A DNA stretch of 64,000 nt from Thiomicrorhabdus xiamenensis (GCF_013282625.1 NZ_CP054020.1:2418001-2482000); one strand, 5' to 3'. Counted from the stretch's first letter, positions 29,060-39,355 are shown. The notes: generated by a model not told the origin, from the letters alone. Program-made: numbers and translations.

Positions 29060-32000
29060 ATGTGGCTTTCCGATACTTCGGTCAAACGCCCGGTTCTGGC
29101 GTTTGTCGTATCAATGCTGTTGCTCGCTTTCGGTCTGCTTTCTTTCGAGCGCATGAGTCTGCGCGAATACCCGAATATCGATCCGCCGATCGTTTCCATT
29201 AACACCGATTACCTCGGCGCTTCCGCCAGCGTCGTCGAGAGTCGCATTACCAAAGTGATCGAAAACCGGATTTCCGGCGTTTCCGGCATTGAATACATCG
29301 AATCCTCTTCCGAAGACGGTCGCTCGCGGATCAAGGTCGAATTTTCTTTGGATCGGGATATTGATGCCGCTGCCAACGATATCCGCGACCGCGTTTCCAG
29401 AATTCTCGACAATCTGCCTCAACAGGCCGATCCGCCGGAAGTGGTTAAGGTAGACGGAGACGAAAACGTCATTGTCTGGTTTAACCTGGCCAGCGACCGC
29501 ATGACCGTCAGCGAGCTGACCGATTACGCCGAGCGCTATATTGTCGACCGTTTCTCGGTACTGGACGGCGTTGCACGGGTTCGTGTCGGAGGCGGCCAGT
29601 CATATGCGCTGCGTATCTGGCTCGACCCGGTCAAACTGGCACGCAACGACCTGACCATTGCCGATATCGAAACCGCATTGCGTAACACCAATGTCGAATT
29701 ACCCGCCGGGAGTGTGCAAGGCGAGCAGGTGATGCTGACCGTACAAATTGACAGACAGCTGTCCTCTGTCGAAGACATCGAAAATCTGGTACTGAAACAA
29801 TTTGCCACAGGCCGCATCACTTTGGGCGAGGTAGCCAAGGTCGAACTCGGTGCAGTCGAGAAACGCCGCCTGTTTCGCGGTAACGGCATTCCGATGGTCG
29901 GTATCGGGATCATCAAACAGTCCACGGCCAACACTTTGACCGTCGCCGAATTGGCGCGGGAACGCAAAGCGCAGATCAATCAAAGCCTACCGGAGGGCAT
30001 GTCGCTCGAAGACAGTTACGATGCCTCGGTGTTTGTGCAGAATGCCGTACACGAAGTCTATAAGACCTTGTTTATCGCACTCGGTCTGGTGGTTCTGGTG
30101 ATGCTGGTTTTCCTGAAAAACCTGCGTGCCGCGCTGATTCCGGCCGTGACCTTACCGGTTTCCCTGCTGGCCACTTTCTGGATTCTGTGGATGCTCGGTT
30201 TCTCGATCAACCTTCTGACGCTGCTGGCTCTGGTACTCGCCATCGGTCTGGTCGTCGATGATGCGATCGTGGTACTGGAAAATATTCAGCGCCACCTGAC
30301 CCTGGGACACAAATCCCTGTCCGCCGCCTATCTCGGTACGCGCCAGGTTGGTTTCGCCGTGGTCGCCACGACTCTGGTACTGATTTCGGTGTTTATGCCG
30401 ATCAGCTTCCTGCAAGGAAATATCGGCCGCCTGTTTACCGAGTTTGCCGTCACTCTGTCGGTTGCCGTCCTTTTCTCCAGCTGGGTTGCGCTGACGCTTT
30501 CCCCTGCGCTGGCATCGAAAATTCTCAAACCGGTAGCTTCCAAAACGCAGAACGCGCCGAAAAAATCCCTTTTATGGCAGAAGTTCCGCCCTCTGTTAAA
30601 GTTCAACCTGCGCCGTCCGTGGATCGCCATGCTTGTCTTTTTCGGCCTTCTGGCACTGATGTTCCAGCTTTTCAAACAGGTGCCGCAGGAGTATGTGCCC
30701 AAAGAGGATCGCGGCGCATTCTTTATCAGCGTAAAAGGGCCGGAAGGTGCCAGTTATGAATATATGCAGAGTTACATGCAGGAGATCGAACGCCGTCTGA
30801 TGCCGCTGGTCGAATCCGGCGAAGCCAAACGTCTGTTGATCCGCTCGCCGCGATCCTTCAGCAATGCACAGGTATTTAACACCGGATTCGGCATAGTGAT
30901 TCTCAACGACTGGAGCGAACGCCGCTCGGCTTTCCTGATTATGCAGGAAATTCGTAAAAACCTCAGCGATCTCAGTGGCGTCAAGGTCGCGCCGATTATG
31001 CGCAACAGCATCGGCGGACGTGTCAGCCGCCCGGTTCAATTCGTAATCAGCGGCAACAGCTACCAGCAGCTCAGCGAGTGGAAAGTCCTTTTGAACGACG
31101 CCATTGCCGAAAATAACCCCGGCCTGACCGGAATCGATTGGGATTACGAAACCAATAAGCCGCAACTCGGCGTCACGGTCGATTACGCAAAAGCCCGTTC
31201 TCTCGGCATTGAACAGAAAACGCTTAACGAAACCCTGCAAACACTGCTCGGTGCCAAAAAGGTAACGACCTTTATGCATCAGGGCGAAGAGATCGATATT
31301 CTTCTCGAAGCGGATCATAAACTGTTGCAGTCTCCGGAAGATCTCAACAAAGTCTATCTGCGTGCCGACAGCGGCGCCATGATTCCGTTGACTCAGGTCG
31401 CCACCTTGCAGACTTACGCCGACGCGGCGGTATTGAACCGCTATAACCGTATGCGCTCAATCACGCTTTCGGCCAACCTAGAAGATGACTATCCGCTCGG
31501 CGAAGCGCTACAGTATTTAAACCAACTCACTCGTGACACCCTGCCGGAAGAGGCGATTATCAGCTATAAAGGACAAAGTAAGGAATTCGCGCAAAGCAAC
31601 CAGTCGCTGTACTTCGTTTTCCTGTTTGCACTGGCAATCATTTTCCTGGTGCTGGCCGCACAATTCGAAAGTTTCAAATCGCCTTTGGTCATTATGCTCA
31701 GCGTTCCTTTGGCGGTAGTCGGTGGCCTGCTGGCGCTTCTAATCCACGGGCAGACCCTGAATATCTACAGTCAGATTGCTCTGGTGCTGCTGATCGGGCT
31801 GGCGACCAAAAACGGGATCTTGATTGTCGAGTTTGCCAACCAGCTTAGAGACCAGGGGAAAAGCCTGTATCACGCATTGATGCAGTCGGTCAAACTGCGT
31901 CTGAGACCGATTCTGATGACCACTATTACCACCTGCGCCGGAGCCATTCCGCTGATTTTTTCCAGCGGTGCCGGAGCGGAAACCCGACAGATTCTCGGTC

Positions 32001-32161
32001 AGGTTCTGCTATGGGGCGTCGCCTTTTCGACGCTGTTGAGCCTGTTCATGGTGCCGATGTTCTACGCGCTGATCGCGCGCCGCGCGCATGCACCGCAATA
32101 CACCAGCCGATTGCTACAGCAACAGTTGCATAAAAAGAGCAAAGAAAAACAGACTGACTAG
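29060..32161 (+). CDS. RND multidrug-type efflux pump (HAE family)
   Basis: 1033-residue proton antiporter with twelve helices. The opening SVKRPVLAFVVSMLLLAFG and REYPNIDPPIVSINTDYLGAS are typical of the hydrophobe/amphiphile branch. Helix 4 carries the paired aspartates in LAIGLVVDDAIVVLENIQ, the proton relay of AcrB-type pumps, unlike the metal pump at 19.6-22.7 kb. The helix 10 region LVLLIGLATKNGILIVEFANQLR has the Lys of the relay. Substrate unknown; the Fur-like box suggests an iron-linked role such as export of a chelator, which is inference. Confidence 0.93.
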   Translation: MWLSDTSVKRPVLAFVVSMLLLAFGLLSFERMSLREYPNIDPPIVSINTDYLGASASVVESRITKVIENRISGVSGIEYIESSSEDGRSRIKVEFSLDRDIDAAANDIRDRVSRILDNLPQQADPPEVVKVDGDENVIVWFNLASDRMTVSELTDYAERYIVDRFSVLDGVARVRVGGGQSYALRIWLDPVKLARNDLTIADIETALRNTNVELPAGSVQGEQVMLTVQIDRQLSSVEDIENLVLKQFATGRITLGEVAKVELGAVEKRRLFRGNGIPMVGIGIIKQSTANTLTVAELARERKAQINQSLPEGMSLEDSYDASVFVQNAVHEVYKTLFIALGLVVLVMLVFLKNLRAALIPAVTLPVSLLATFWILWMLGFSINLLTLLALVLAIGLVVDDAIVVLENIQRHLTLGHKSLSAAYLGTRQVGFAVVATTLVLISVFMPISFLQGNIGRLFTEFAVTLSVAVLFSSWVALTLSPALASKILKPVASKTQNAPKKSLLWQKFRPLLKFNLRRPWIAMLVFFGLLALMFQLFKQVPQEYVPKEDRGAFFISVKGPEGASYEYMQSYMQEIERRLMPLVESGEAKRLLIRSPRSFSNAQVFNTGFGIVILNDWSERRSAFLIMQEIRKNLSDLSGVKVAPIMRNSIGGRVSRPVQFVISGNSYQQLSEWKVLLNDAIAENNPGLTGIDWDYETNKPQLGVTVDYAKARSLGIEQKTLNETLQTLLGAKKVTTFMHQGEEIDILLEADHKLLQSPEDLNKVYLRADSGAMIPLTQVATLQTYADAAVLNRYNRMRSITLSANLEDDYPLGEALQYLNQLTRDTLPEEAIISYKGQSKEFAQSNQSLYFVFLFALAIIFLVLAAQFESFKSPLVIMLSVPLAVVGGLLALLIHGQTLNIYSQIALVLLIGLATKNGILIVEFANQLRDQGKSLYHALMQSVKLRLRPILMTTITTCAGAIPLIFSSGAGAETRQILGQVLLWGVAFSTLLSLFMVPMFYALIARRAHAPQYTSRLLQQQLHKKSKEKQTD

Positions 32162-32190
32162 GCAAATTACCGCTAAAAAATAGAGGTAAA

Positions 32191-32403
32191 ATGCCATTAA
32201 AATTCACCAATAAGCATCTATACTTAAATTTTGGTCGGACAATTAAAGGCGCTCCGATGAGAGAATTTGAGCATAAGTTTGTATGGCACGGGCACGACAC
32301 ATCCCGAAAGCGCGCAAGCGCTATCTTGGTTAGATTACCTGACACTCAAGCGTCCCCGGCACTCTGTTTTGCCGAATCCGGCGGCGTCATGCGAGAGTGT
32401 TGA
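32191..32403 (+). CDS. Possible 70-residue upstream ORF, doubtful
   Basis: An open frame of 70 codons with GAGGT four bases before its ATG; it ends in TGA directly followed by TTGATG, the start region of the diguanylate cyclase gene. That junction would allow translational coupling. The protein is basic and resembles nothing I know, and it has no hydrophobic segment. It may simply be leader sequence. Confidence 0.25.
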   Translation: MPLKFTNKHLYLNFGRTIKGAPMREFEHKFVWHGHDTSRKRASAILVRLPDTQASPALCFAESGGVMREC

Positions 32404-32406
32404 TTG

Positions 32407-33903
32407 ATGCCGAACTCGAACCACCCACACCACCTGCTGAATCCGAATCAGTCACACAGCCCGCTCTCCTTACAACCTTGGCAGGTTTTGATTGTCGATG
32501 ACGACGAGGAAGTGCATTTCATTACCGAACTGGTCTTGAAAGATCTTTATTTCGAAGAACGCGCCATAGAAGTTTTACACGCCTATAACCTGGATCAGGC
32601 GACCACTCTGCTGCAACATAATCCCGATATCGGAGTGATCTTGCTCGAAGCGGTTATGAATCACGAGAACTGCGGCTTGAAACTGATCAATATCATCCGC
32701 AATGAATTAAAGAACCAAGCGCTGCGCATTATTCTCCGCACCGGTTATCCGCAAGAGATTCCGGAGCAGGAAACCATGATTCAATACGATATCAACGGTT
32801 ATAAAAGCAAGCAGGAACTGACCGCTCAGAAACTCATTACAACCGTCATCGCTTCCCTTCGTGCCTTTAAAACCATTCATGCACTGGAAACCACTCGTCT
32901 CGGAATGGAAATGATCCTCGACAGTTCCGAGAGCCTGTTTGAATTTCAATCAACTCAAAAATTCGCTTCCGGCGTTCTCACGCTTTTGAGTGCCTTCTTA
33001 AGAGCCTCTCCCGACGGGATCCTATGCGTTCAAACGGACACGCTCAATCCGACACCGCCGCCGGATAAAAATTTCCGCGAAATGCATATTATCGGCGCAA
33101 CCGGCGACCTTCAACTGACCGAAGGCACCATTGACCAGCATACCGGGGCTTTGTCGGCACTTGAGCTCGCCCGAGAAGTCTTCAAACACAAGCACAGCAT
33201 TCTTAAAGACGACACCTTAGCGCTATTTCTCAATGCGCCAAATGTTCCGGACGCCGTCGCAGTGCTCCAGGGTGTACAGGAAATCAACGATGAAGACCGT
33301 GTCTTGCTGCGTTATTTCAGCACGAAGATTTCACTGGCTCTGGCGAATGTCATTCACTTCAAGAAATTCAAAGAAGCCAGAAAGGCTGCTGCCATCGACT
33401 TTTTGACCAAACTGCCCAATCGCCGAGAGTTTCTGACAATCGGTGAACAGCTGATTCGCTTATGCAAGAATTCAAATCAATCGATCACACTGGCCATGAT
33501 TGATATCGACCATTTCAAAGAGATTAATGACCTTTACGGCCACGAGGCGGGAGATCTGGCTCTTAAAGCGTTTTCCCAGTTTATGAGCGATCATATCCGC
33601 GAGGAAGACTTCTTTGCGCGGATCGGAGGTGAAGAGTTCTGTCTGATTTTGCCGAGAACCGATCAGCAAAAGTCGAAAACCATTCTGCAGAGAATTTGCA
33701 GAAGTCTGGCCGAGCATATTTTTGAAATCAATGAACTGCAGATCAAACTGACTATTTCGGTCGGAGCCGATTTCATGGCCGACGATCTGAATCATATGAT
33801 GTCGCGCGCCGATAGACGGCTGTATCGCGCCAAAAACAGCGGCCGCAACCGCCTCTTTATGACCGATGAACGGGGCGATGAAAACTTCTGTGAAGAAGCC
33901 TGA
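32407..33903 (+). CDS. Diguanylate cyclase with pseudo-receiver and DUF3369 domains
   Basis: 498 residues from the ATG at 32407 (a TTG one codon earlier is also possible). Order: receiver-like domain (about 25-150), DUF3369 (about 155-315, with RLGMEMILDSSESLF), GGDEF domain (about 330-490). The cyclase signature is GGEEF at about 407-411 in RIGGEEFCLILPR, and the inhibitory RxxD (REED) lies five residues before it, so c-di-GMP synthesis with product inhibition is expected. The receiver phosphoacceptor position is Glu (ILLEAVM) instead of Asp, so it probably cannot be phosphorylated there. Cytoplasmic; no membrane helix. Confidence 0.9.
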   Translation: MPNSNHPHHLLNPNQSHSPLSLQPWQVLIVDDDEEVHFITELVLKDLYFEERAIEVLHAYNLDQATTLLQHNPDIGVILLEAVMNHENCGLKLINIIRNELKNQALRIILRTGYPQEIPEQETMIQYDINGYKSKQELTAQKLITTVIASLRAFKTIHALETTRLGMEMILDSSESLFEFQSTQKFASGVLTLLSAFLRASPDGILCVQTDTLNPTPPPDKNFREMHIIGATGDLQLTEGTIDQHTGALSALELAREVFKHKHSILKDDTLALFLNAPNVPDAVAVLQGVQEINDEDRVLLRYFSTKISLALANVIHFKKFKEARKAAAIDFLTKLPNRREFLTIGEQLIRLCKNSNQSITLAMIDIDHFKEINDLYGHEAGDLALKAFSQFMSDHIREEDFFARIGGEEFCLILPRTDQQKSKTILQRICRSLAEHIFEINELQIKLTISVGADFMADDLNHMMSRADRRLYRAKNSGRNRLFMTDERGDENFCEEA

Positions 33904-33950
33904 GAAAAATCTAACGCTCAGACACCAGCCAGAAAGCCCCTAATTATCGG

Positions 33951-36659
33951 CTAAGAATGTCCGGGCGGAACATAGTGGTAATTATTGCGGCCATGCAACT
34001 TGACGTAATACAGCCCGGCATCAGCCCTTTGAATTGCCTTGTCGATTTCAGCCTCGTTGACAACCAACGTACCGCCAAAACTGCAGGTGACCGGACCGGT
34101 TGAACTCTGGTATTCGTTCACTGCGCCGCGGATTCCGTTCGCAACCTGTTCCAGTCCGCTTTCGCCATCGACAGAAAGCACAATCAGAAACTCTTCTCCG
34201 CCCCAGCGGATCAGCAGATCGCTTTCCCGCAAACTACTGCGGATAAGCGCGCTCAAGTCGCGCAGAACTTCATCACCTTTGCCATGCCCAAACTTATCGT
34301 TGATCTTTTTAAAGTGATCGATATCCATCATAATCAAACCGACTCTACGCTTATTACGGTGCACAAGATTCATGAAGGAACCAATCGACAGTTCAAAGAA
34401 ATAACGGTTGTAGGCTCCGGTCAACGCATCCATCGACGCCTTCTGGCGCCACATCAATTTTTCGGTAAAGGTATCGCTGATATCGGAAAACGAAACGACA
34501 AAATGTCTGTCATCGAAATGATTCACCTCGACCGAAAAAGTCGCCAGACCACCCTTGGCATCTTTCATTGCGACATTCCGCTCGCTCGGCGGATAACGTA
34601 AAATGGCATCGACCCAGTGACGATCTTCGAGTGTCAGTTTGCTTAAATCAAAGAAGTGCTCGCCCGGCTGGAAAAAGTCGCAGATGCAACGGTGGTTTTC
34701 GCTGCCTTCGGCCTCTCTGTCCAGACCGAAAAAATTAAAATATGCGCTGTTGGCGAATGCCAGAACATAACCATCGGTCAGAATGACAATATTTTTCTGG
34801 GTGTCGATGAACTTTTGCAGCTTGGCAAGCGCTTTTCTCTGCGAGGTAATATCAGTGATGACCCCTTCAACCTGCCAATCGTCCTGTTCGCCGATAATTT
34901 TCCGTCCCCGATCGCTGACGTAGATTTCGGTACCGTCCAAACGGCGCAACCGGTACTCGATTTCATAAGGTTTATCCGCCTCGAGCGCGCTGTAGATATG
35001 CTGCTGAACCCGCTCCAGATCCTGCGGATGAATCATATCCAGCAGGCGGACTTTCTTGGCCAGCAACTCGTAAGCGTAATAACCGGTAAAGAAGCGTGCC
35101 GATGCATTGGCAAACTGGATTTTCCAACGGTCCTCTTTCCCCCAGTCAAAGCGATAAACCAGATTCGGAAGCCTTTCAATCAGCGATTGGTAGCGGTTAC
35201 CGAGATATTCCAAACGGTTTTCACGCTCGACAATGTCAGTAATATCGTGAATCGTACCGAAAGAACGCACTACGATTCCGTTTTCATCCATTTCATGCTC
35301 GCACTCTTCCTCGACATAAAGCATCGAGCCGTCCGATCTGAAAATACGGTGTTTGACCTGATAAGGAGAACCATTTGCCAGAGAGGAGTGGAACGCATAG
35401 TCCAGTTCTTCCCTGTCTTCCGGATGCACATAACTCAATAAACGCTCATAGCTTGGATTAAAGCTCTGCGGCGTCTCGCCGAAAATACGAAACACCTCGT
35501 CGCTCCAGTATAGCGTCTGAGAACTCGAATCAAACTCCCAGGTTCCCAGATTGACGATTTTCTGCGCTTTTTCAAAACGCTCGACATTTTGGCTCAACAT
35601 CGCCTGACTGTCAGCCAGCGCCAGTTCATTCGAACGACTTCGATACAGCAGGAGAACGACAATAACAGCCACCAGCGAGGTAAATACAAAGATCAGCAGA
35701 TATTGCCCGATCAGATATTTGTTTTCATCATCCCGCTGGTAAAAAACCAGAAAACCGATTGTCTTATCACTGACAGCGTTATTCACCGGTAACAGTGTGA
35801 CCATGTAGCTGTTGCCTTCCGCATCAATCATCCGGGTCTCCGGGTCGGCACGTACAACACTCTCTTTCAGGGATTCACTGCGGTTCCATTTCGACAGCAG
35901 CTGCGTAAACAGCATGCGCGTATTAAGGTGCATCAGAGAGGCTTCATACATGAAATCCGTCGAAAACGGCGTCACTTCATAATTCCCCATCTCGTTCTTA
36001 AATACTTTCGACTCGACAATATCGCGACGGATAATGAAGCTGACATTTCCGCCAAGTTCTCGGGCAATCGCGTTCATAATCACTTTCATCGACACCGAAG
36101 TTTCAACCGAACCGGCAGGTTCCTTGTTCCAGAAAAGAGGGAATACGAAGCGGAAACCGTTGAAAATACGTCCCTCTTCAAATCCCTGAATAGCGAGACC
36201 GGTCTGATTGGTAAAAGCGACCGTCGAACGAACGTGCGTCAGGTCATCGCCAAACTTGTTCGGGCGGTGAAAACGCAGAAAACTTTCGTTATTGTGCAGG
36301 TGAAAATGCAGTTGCTTGAGTTTGAACTTATCCATTGAGTTATACAACGGATAAAGACTATTGAAGATTTGATCGCGAATCTGCTGCTTGCGCGTGTCGT
36401 CAGCCCAATTCGCCTCCCACATGAGATTCTGGTAGAGCGGCGTATCAAGAACGTTATCAAAGATCAGCTCGGCGTTATTGGCAAAGCCGTGCAGAACAGA
36501 CTGCTTAGTGACCGACAAAAGATGATTCTGCGCTTCGATGTTTTCACTGCGCTGCTGGTTGAACAACTGCAACAGAAAAACGGCATCAAGGCAGATAAAT
36601 ACTGCCACGGCCAACACATAATATTTCGCAGATTTAAAAAGCCCTTTTGAACGTCGCAT
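33951..36659 (-). CDS. Membrane sensor diguanylate cyclase with Cache-like, PAS x3 and GGDEF domains
   Basis: 902 residues. Helices at about 12-32 and 316-340 enclose a large periplasmic sensor with FHLHNNESFLRFHRPNKFGDDL, resembling double-Cache domains of the dCache_3 type. Then come three PAS/PAC units (about 370-490, 495-615, 620-725), a GGDEF domain with GGEEF at 820-824 and an I-site RESD five residues before it, so the cyclase should be active and product-inhibited. PAS regions may bind redox or oxygen-linked ligands. Monocistronic, convergent with the receiver/DUF3369 cyclase. Confidence 0.92.
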   Translation of the reverse strand: MRRSKGLFKSAKYYVLAVAVFICLDAVFLLQLFNQQRSENIEAQNHLLSVTKQSVLHGFANNAELIFDNVLDTPLYQNLMWEANWADDTRKQQIRDQIFNSLYPLYNSMDKFKLKQLHFHLHNNESFLRFHRPNKFGDDLTHVRSTVAFTNQTGLAIQGFEEGRIFNGFRFVFPLFWNKEPAGSVETSVSMKVIMNAIARELGGNVSFIIRRDIVESKVFKNEMGNYEVTPFSTDFMYEASLMHLNTRMLFTQLLSKWNRSESLKESVVRADPETRMIDAEGNSYMVTLLPVNNAVSDKTIGFLVFYQRDDENKYLIGQYLLIFVFTSLVAVIVVLLLYRSRSNELALADSQAMLSQNVERFEKAQKIVNLGTWEFDSSSQTLYWSDEVFRIFGETPQSFNPSYERLLSYVHPEDREELDYAFHSSLANGSPYQVKHRIFRSDGSMLYVEEECEHEMDENGIVVRSFGTIHDITDIVERENRLEYLGNRYQSLIERLPNLVYRFDWGKEDRWKIQFANASARFFTGYYAYELLAKKVRLLDMIHPQDLERVQQHIYSALEADKPYEIEYRLRRLDGTEIYVSDRGRKIIGEQDDWQVEGVITDITSQRKALAKLQKFIDTQKNIVILTDGYVLAFANSAYFNFFGLDREAEGSENHRCICDFFQPGEHFFDLSKLTLEDRHWVDAILRYPPSERNVAMKDAKGGLATFSVEVNHFDDRHFVVSFSDISDTFTEKLMWRQKASMDALTGAYNRYFFELSIGSFMNLVHRNKRRVGLIMMDIDHFKKINDKFGHGKGDEVLRDLSALIRSSLRESDLLIRWGGEEFLIVLSVDGESGLEQVANGIRGAVNEYQSSTGPVTCSFGGTLVVNEAEIDKAIQRADAGLYYVKLHGRNNYHYVPPGHS

Positions 36660-36747
36660 GCAATCCGTTACTTTGTCCGCTTCAATAAGTTAATCAGTAT
36701 AACAAATCCTTGAAAAAGTTCGGGATTTCCATGCCCTTTTCCACCGA

Positions 36748-37845
36748 TTATTTAGGGATTTCCGGAATGCTGTTGTCGGGGTAAAGCACGCTGGCTTTTT
36801 GAATTTCTTCATGGAACACATCCACTTTTTCGGCGACGATATCGCTGCGTGCAAAGCGCGCTATATGAAACAGTGCTTCGCCCTCATTCACCAGCGGCAT
36901 TTTCATCTGCCCGATAACGATACCGCTGGCTGCGGAGTAGACCTCTTGTTCACACTCGCCGAAAGGATCGGAAATAATCCCCAGACAGGTCTGCTGCGCA
37001 ATCACCCGGGTACCGTCGGCAACCAGCGAACGGAAGATTCCGCTCTGATCGGCCCGCACCCAGAAACTCTTGCGCGAGATCACCGCTTTGGACACTTTGG
37101 ATTGCGGCGTTTTTCGACTCGGCGTTGCAATCTGCCCCAACTCTCGCATGACATTGATAATGCCGCGTACACCGGCACGAATGGAAACTTCGTCGAAACG
37201 CAAAGCTTCTCCCGCCTCGTACAGCAATATCGGAATACCGCTTTTGACCGCGGCGGCACGCAGTGAGCCTTTTCTCAGCTTCGCGTTGAGAATCACCGGA
37301 GCGGCAAAGGCCTGCGCCAGTTTCAGGGTAAAAGGATCGTCCAGATCCGCGCGAATCTGCGGAAGATTACTGCGGTTAATCGCACCGGTATGCAGATCAA
37401 TCCCGACATCCGCCTTACTAACGACTTCGCGCATGAACAGATAGGCGGTGCGTCCCGCCAGAGTGCCGTCTTCCGCGCCCGGAAAAAAGCGGTTAAGGTC
37501 GCGCCGGTCAGGCAGATAGCGACTGCCGTGAATAAAACCGTGCAGATTGACGATCGGTACAGCGATCAGCGTTCCGCGCATACGCTTTAAGGATTTAACC
37601 TTCAAAAGGCGGCGAATAATCTCGACACCGTTGAGTTCGTCACCGTGAATGGCGGCACTGACAAACATCACCGGCCCGGCAAGACGCCCGCACACCACCT
37701 GAACCGGCATCGAGAGCTGGGAATGGGTATAAAGCCTGCCCATATCAAGATCGATTGTTTTACGCTCGCCCGGATTGACGGTCACACCGCCAATCGTAAT
37801 CGGTTTATTCAGCTGCCGCTTGCCCGGATTTAAATCCATCGCCAT
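36748..37845 (-). CDS. Succinylglutamate desuccinylase/aspartoacylase-family zinc enzyme
   Basis: 365 residues of the AstE/ASPA branch of M14 metallo-carboxypeptidases. Zinc ligands are visible as His67 and Glu70 (IHGDE) and His152 (IDLHTG); the substrate region YEAGEALRF follows. The C-terminal 90 residues form the small beta domain of the family. GGAGGGACA precedes the ATG. Family members of this type are often found with RimK-like ligases, and a RimK lies 3.2 kb away. It probably hydrolyses an amide of a small molecule or a C-terminal extension; substrate not known. Confidence 0.88.
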   Translation of the reverse strand: MAMDLNPGKRQLNKPITIGGVTVNPGERKTIDLDMGRLYTHSQLSMPVQVVCGRLAGPVMFVSAAIHGDELNGVEIIRRLLKVKSLKRMRGTLIAVPIVNLHGFIHGSRYLPDRRDLNRFFPGAEDGTLAGRTAYLFMREVVSKADVGIDLHTGAINRSNLPQIRADLDDPFTLKLAQAFAAPVILNAKLRKGSLRAAAVKSGIPILLYEAGEALRFDEVSIRAGVRGIINVMRELGQIATPSRKTPQSKVSKAVISRKSFWVRADQSGIFRSLVADGTRVIAQQTCLGIISDPFGECEQEVYSAASGIVIGQMKMPLVNEGEALFHIARFARSDIVAEKVDVFHEEIQKASVLYPDNSIPEIPK

Positions 37846-38008
37846 TGTCCCTCCACAGCGCTCTATATCCGCTTATCGAATCTCAGCAACATAATGCCTT
37901 AATTCCTGAAAACTCCCCAGCATTTTTTACGCTTTGCGCGCGTTTTCAATGTATGAAGAAAGGCTGACTGTTTTCCGCACCGGATACCCCCCATCGCAAG
38001 CTGTTACT

Positions 38009-38022
38009 AAAATAGCTATTTT
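38009..38022 (+). promoter_or_regulatory. AT-rich palindrome upstream of regB
   Basis: AAAATAGCTATTTT is a perfect 14-bp palindrome ending 17 bp before the kinase start, next to its ribosome site GAGGG. It could be an operator or a -10 region; no regulator is assigned. Confidence 0.3.
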
Positions 38023-38039
38023 GCTCCGAGGGCTTCCCA

Positions 38040-39344
38040 TTGAAGGTTACAACGGCTGAACGATCAAAAACCAGAAAACCGCCCCAACAGTACTATTACC
38101 TGAGCCTTTTAGGTTTTCTGTTACTGCTTTGGGGCGCGACCCTTTTATGGTTCCATTTTGAGTTACAGATGCATTTCTCGCATCTGGCCGTCGGCATTTC
38201 AATGACCCTGTTTGCCGCGACCATTCCGGTTGTCTCCTGGCTGATCCCTTTCAATACGCTGCAGCAGCATCAGCGCCAGTGTCAGCTGGTCTGGTTTTCC
38301 CTGCTGGCCTGGCTGCTGCTTTTGAACAGTTTGCTGCTATATCACACCGGTGGAACGATCAACCCTCTGATATACCTTTTGCTGGCGCCTCTGGTTCTGG
38401 GAATGCTGATCCTGTCGACTTCATGGTTTATGAGTCTGGCGCTGCTGGCTTCGGCCTGCTACCTGTCACTGGGCTTTTTCTACGTGCCGATCATGTCTCT
38501 CAAGGTACAGAGCCTGCCGGCTTTTTTCGCCTGGTACCTGCACGGTTCCATGCTGGCCTTCATTCTTCTGGTCATGCTACTGGCGCTGCTGATTTTCCCT
38601 TTAAGGAAACGCCTCGAAGCGCAACGCTCGGCGCTGTCGCAACAACAGAACCGCGCCCTGCAAAATGAATATCTGCTTTCGGTGGCCAGTCTCGCCTCGG
38701 CCTCCGTTCACCAGCTCAGCACGCCTTTGAACACGCTTTCGCTATTGCAGGATCTGTTGAAAAACGAGATAACCAGCGATCAGGGCAAAGCCTATCTGCA
38801 AACGGCCAATCAGCAGCTTTCGGTATGCATCAACGCCCTGCACAGTCTGCGCAATAAAGCGGAAGAGGTTTCACAACCGGCCAACGCGGGAATTGAAATC
38901 GGCGCGCTTCTGAAAGATCTCCGTCAGGAATTCGCACTGCTTCATCCGCAAAGCGAACTGATGACATCCTCCGAAGTTGACTCGGGATTGCTGTATGTCG
39001 ATGCCGCTTTTAAACTGGCGATCATGAATCTGCTCGACAATGCCGCCCGCTACAGCCCGACTTTTATCCGCCTCAGGGTATCGAAGCACACCGGGAGATG
39101 GAAACTGCGCGTTGAAGATCAGGGTGGTGGCCTTGCGCAAAACGATCTCGAAGCGCTGGGACAAGGGTTAATGGAAGAGTATCATGGCACCGGTATGGGC
39201 GTATTCCTCAGCCGCATGATTATCGAACGTTTCGGCGGCACTCTGAATTTCCGCAACGGCGAAATTGAAGGGCAGCCGGGACTGATCGCCGAAGTATCGC
39301 TCCCGATTTCCGAAGCGCATGACAAGTTGCAAGACAACCCATAA
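38040..39344 (+). CDS. regB: Redox sensor histidine kinase RegB/PrrB
   Basis: 434 residues. Six transmembrane helices (about 22-185) contain HTGGTINPL at 102-110, matching the GGTxNP quinone-interacting motif of RegB. The phosphoacceptor box is ASVHQLSTPLNTL with His224, of the RegB/ActS LxHELGTPL type. The N-box NLLDNAARYSP and G-boxes follow. In alphaproteobacteria RegBA senses the redox state of the quinone pool and controls energy metabolism. The start is TTG at 38040 after GAGGG. It sits 11 bp upstream of regA. Confidence 0.9.
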   Translation: MKVTTAERSKTRKPPQQYYYLSLLGFLLLLWGATLLWFHFELQMHFSHLAVGISMTLFAATIPVVSWLIPFNTLQQHQRQCQLVWFSLLAWLLLLNSLLLYHTGGTINPLIYLLLAPLVLGMLILSTSWFMSLALLASACYLSLGFFYVPIMSLKVQSLPAFFAWYLHGSMLAFILLVMLLALLIFPLRKRLEAQRSALSQQQNRALQNEYLLSVASLASASVHQLSTPLNTLSLLQDLLKNEITSDQGKAYLQTANQQLSVCINALHSLRNKAEEVSQPANAGIEIGALLKDLRQEFALLHPQSELMTSSEVDSGLLYVDAAFKLAIMNLLDNAARYSPTFIRLRVSKHTGRWKLRVEDQGGGLAQNDLEALGQGLMEEYHGTGMGVFLSRMIIERFGGTLNFRNGEIEGQPGLIAEVSLPISEAHDKLQDNP

Positions 39345-39355
39345 GGACTTTACCG

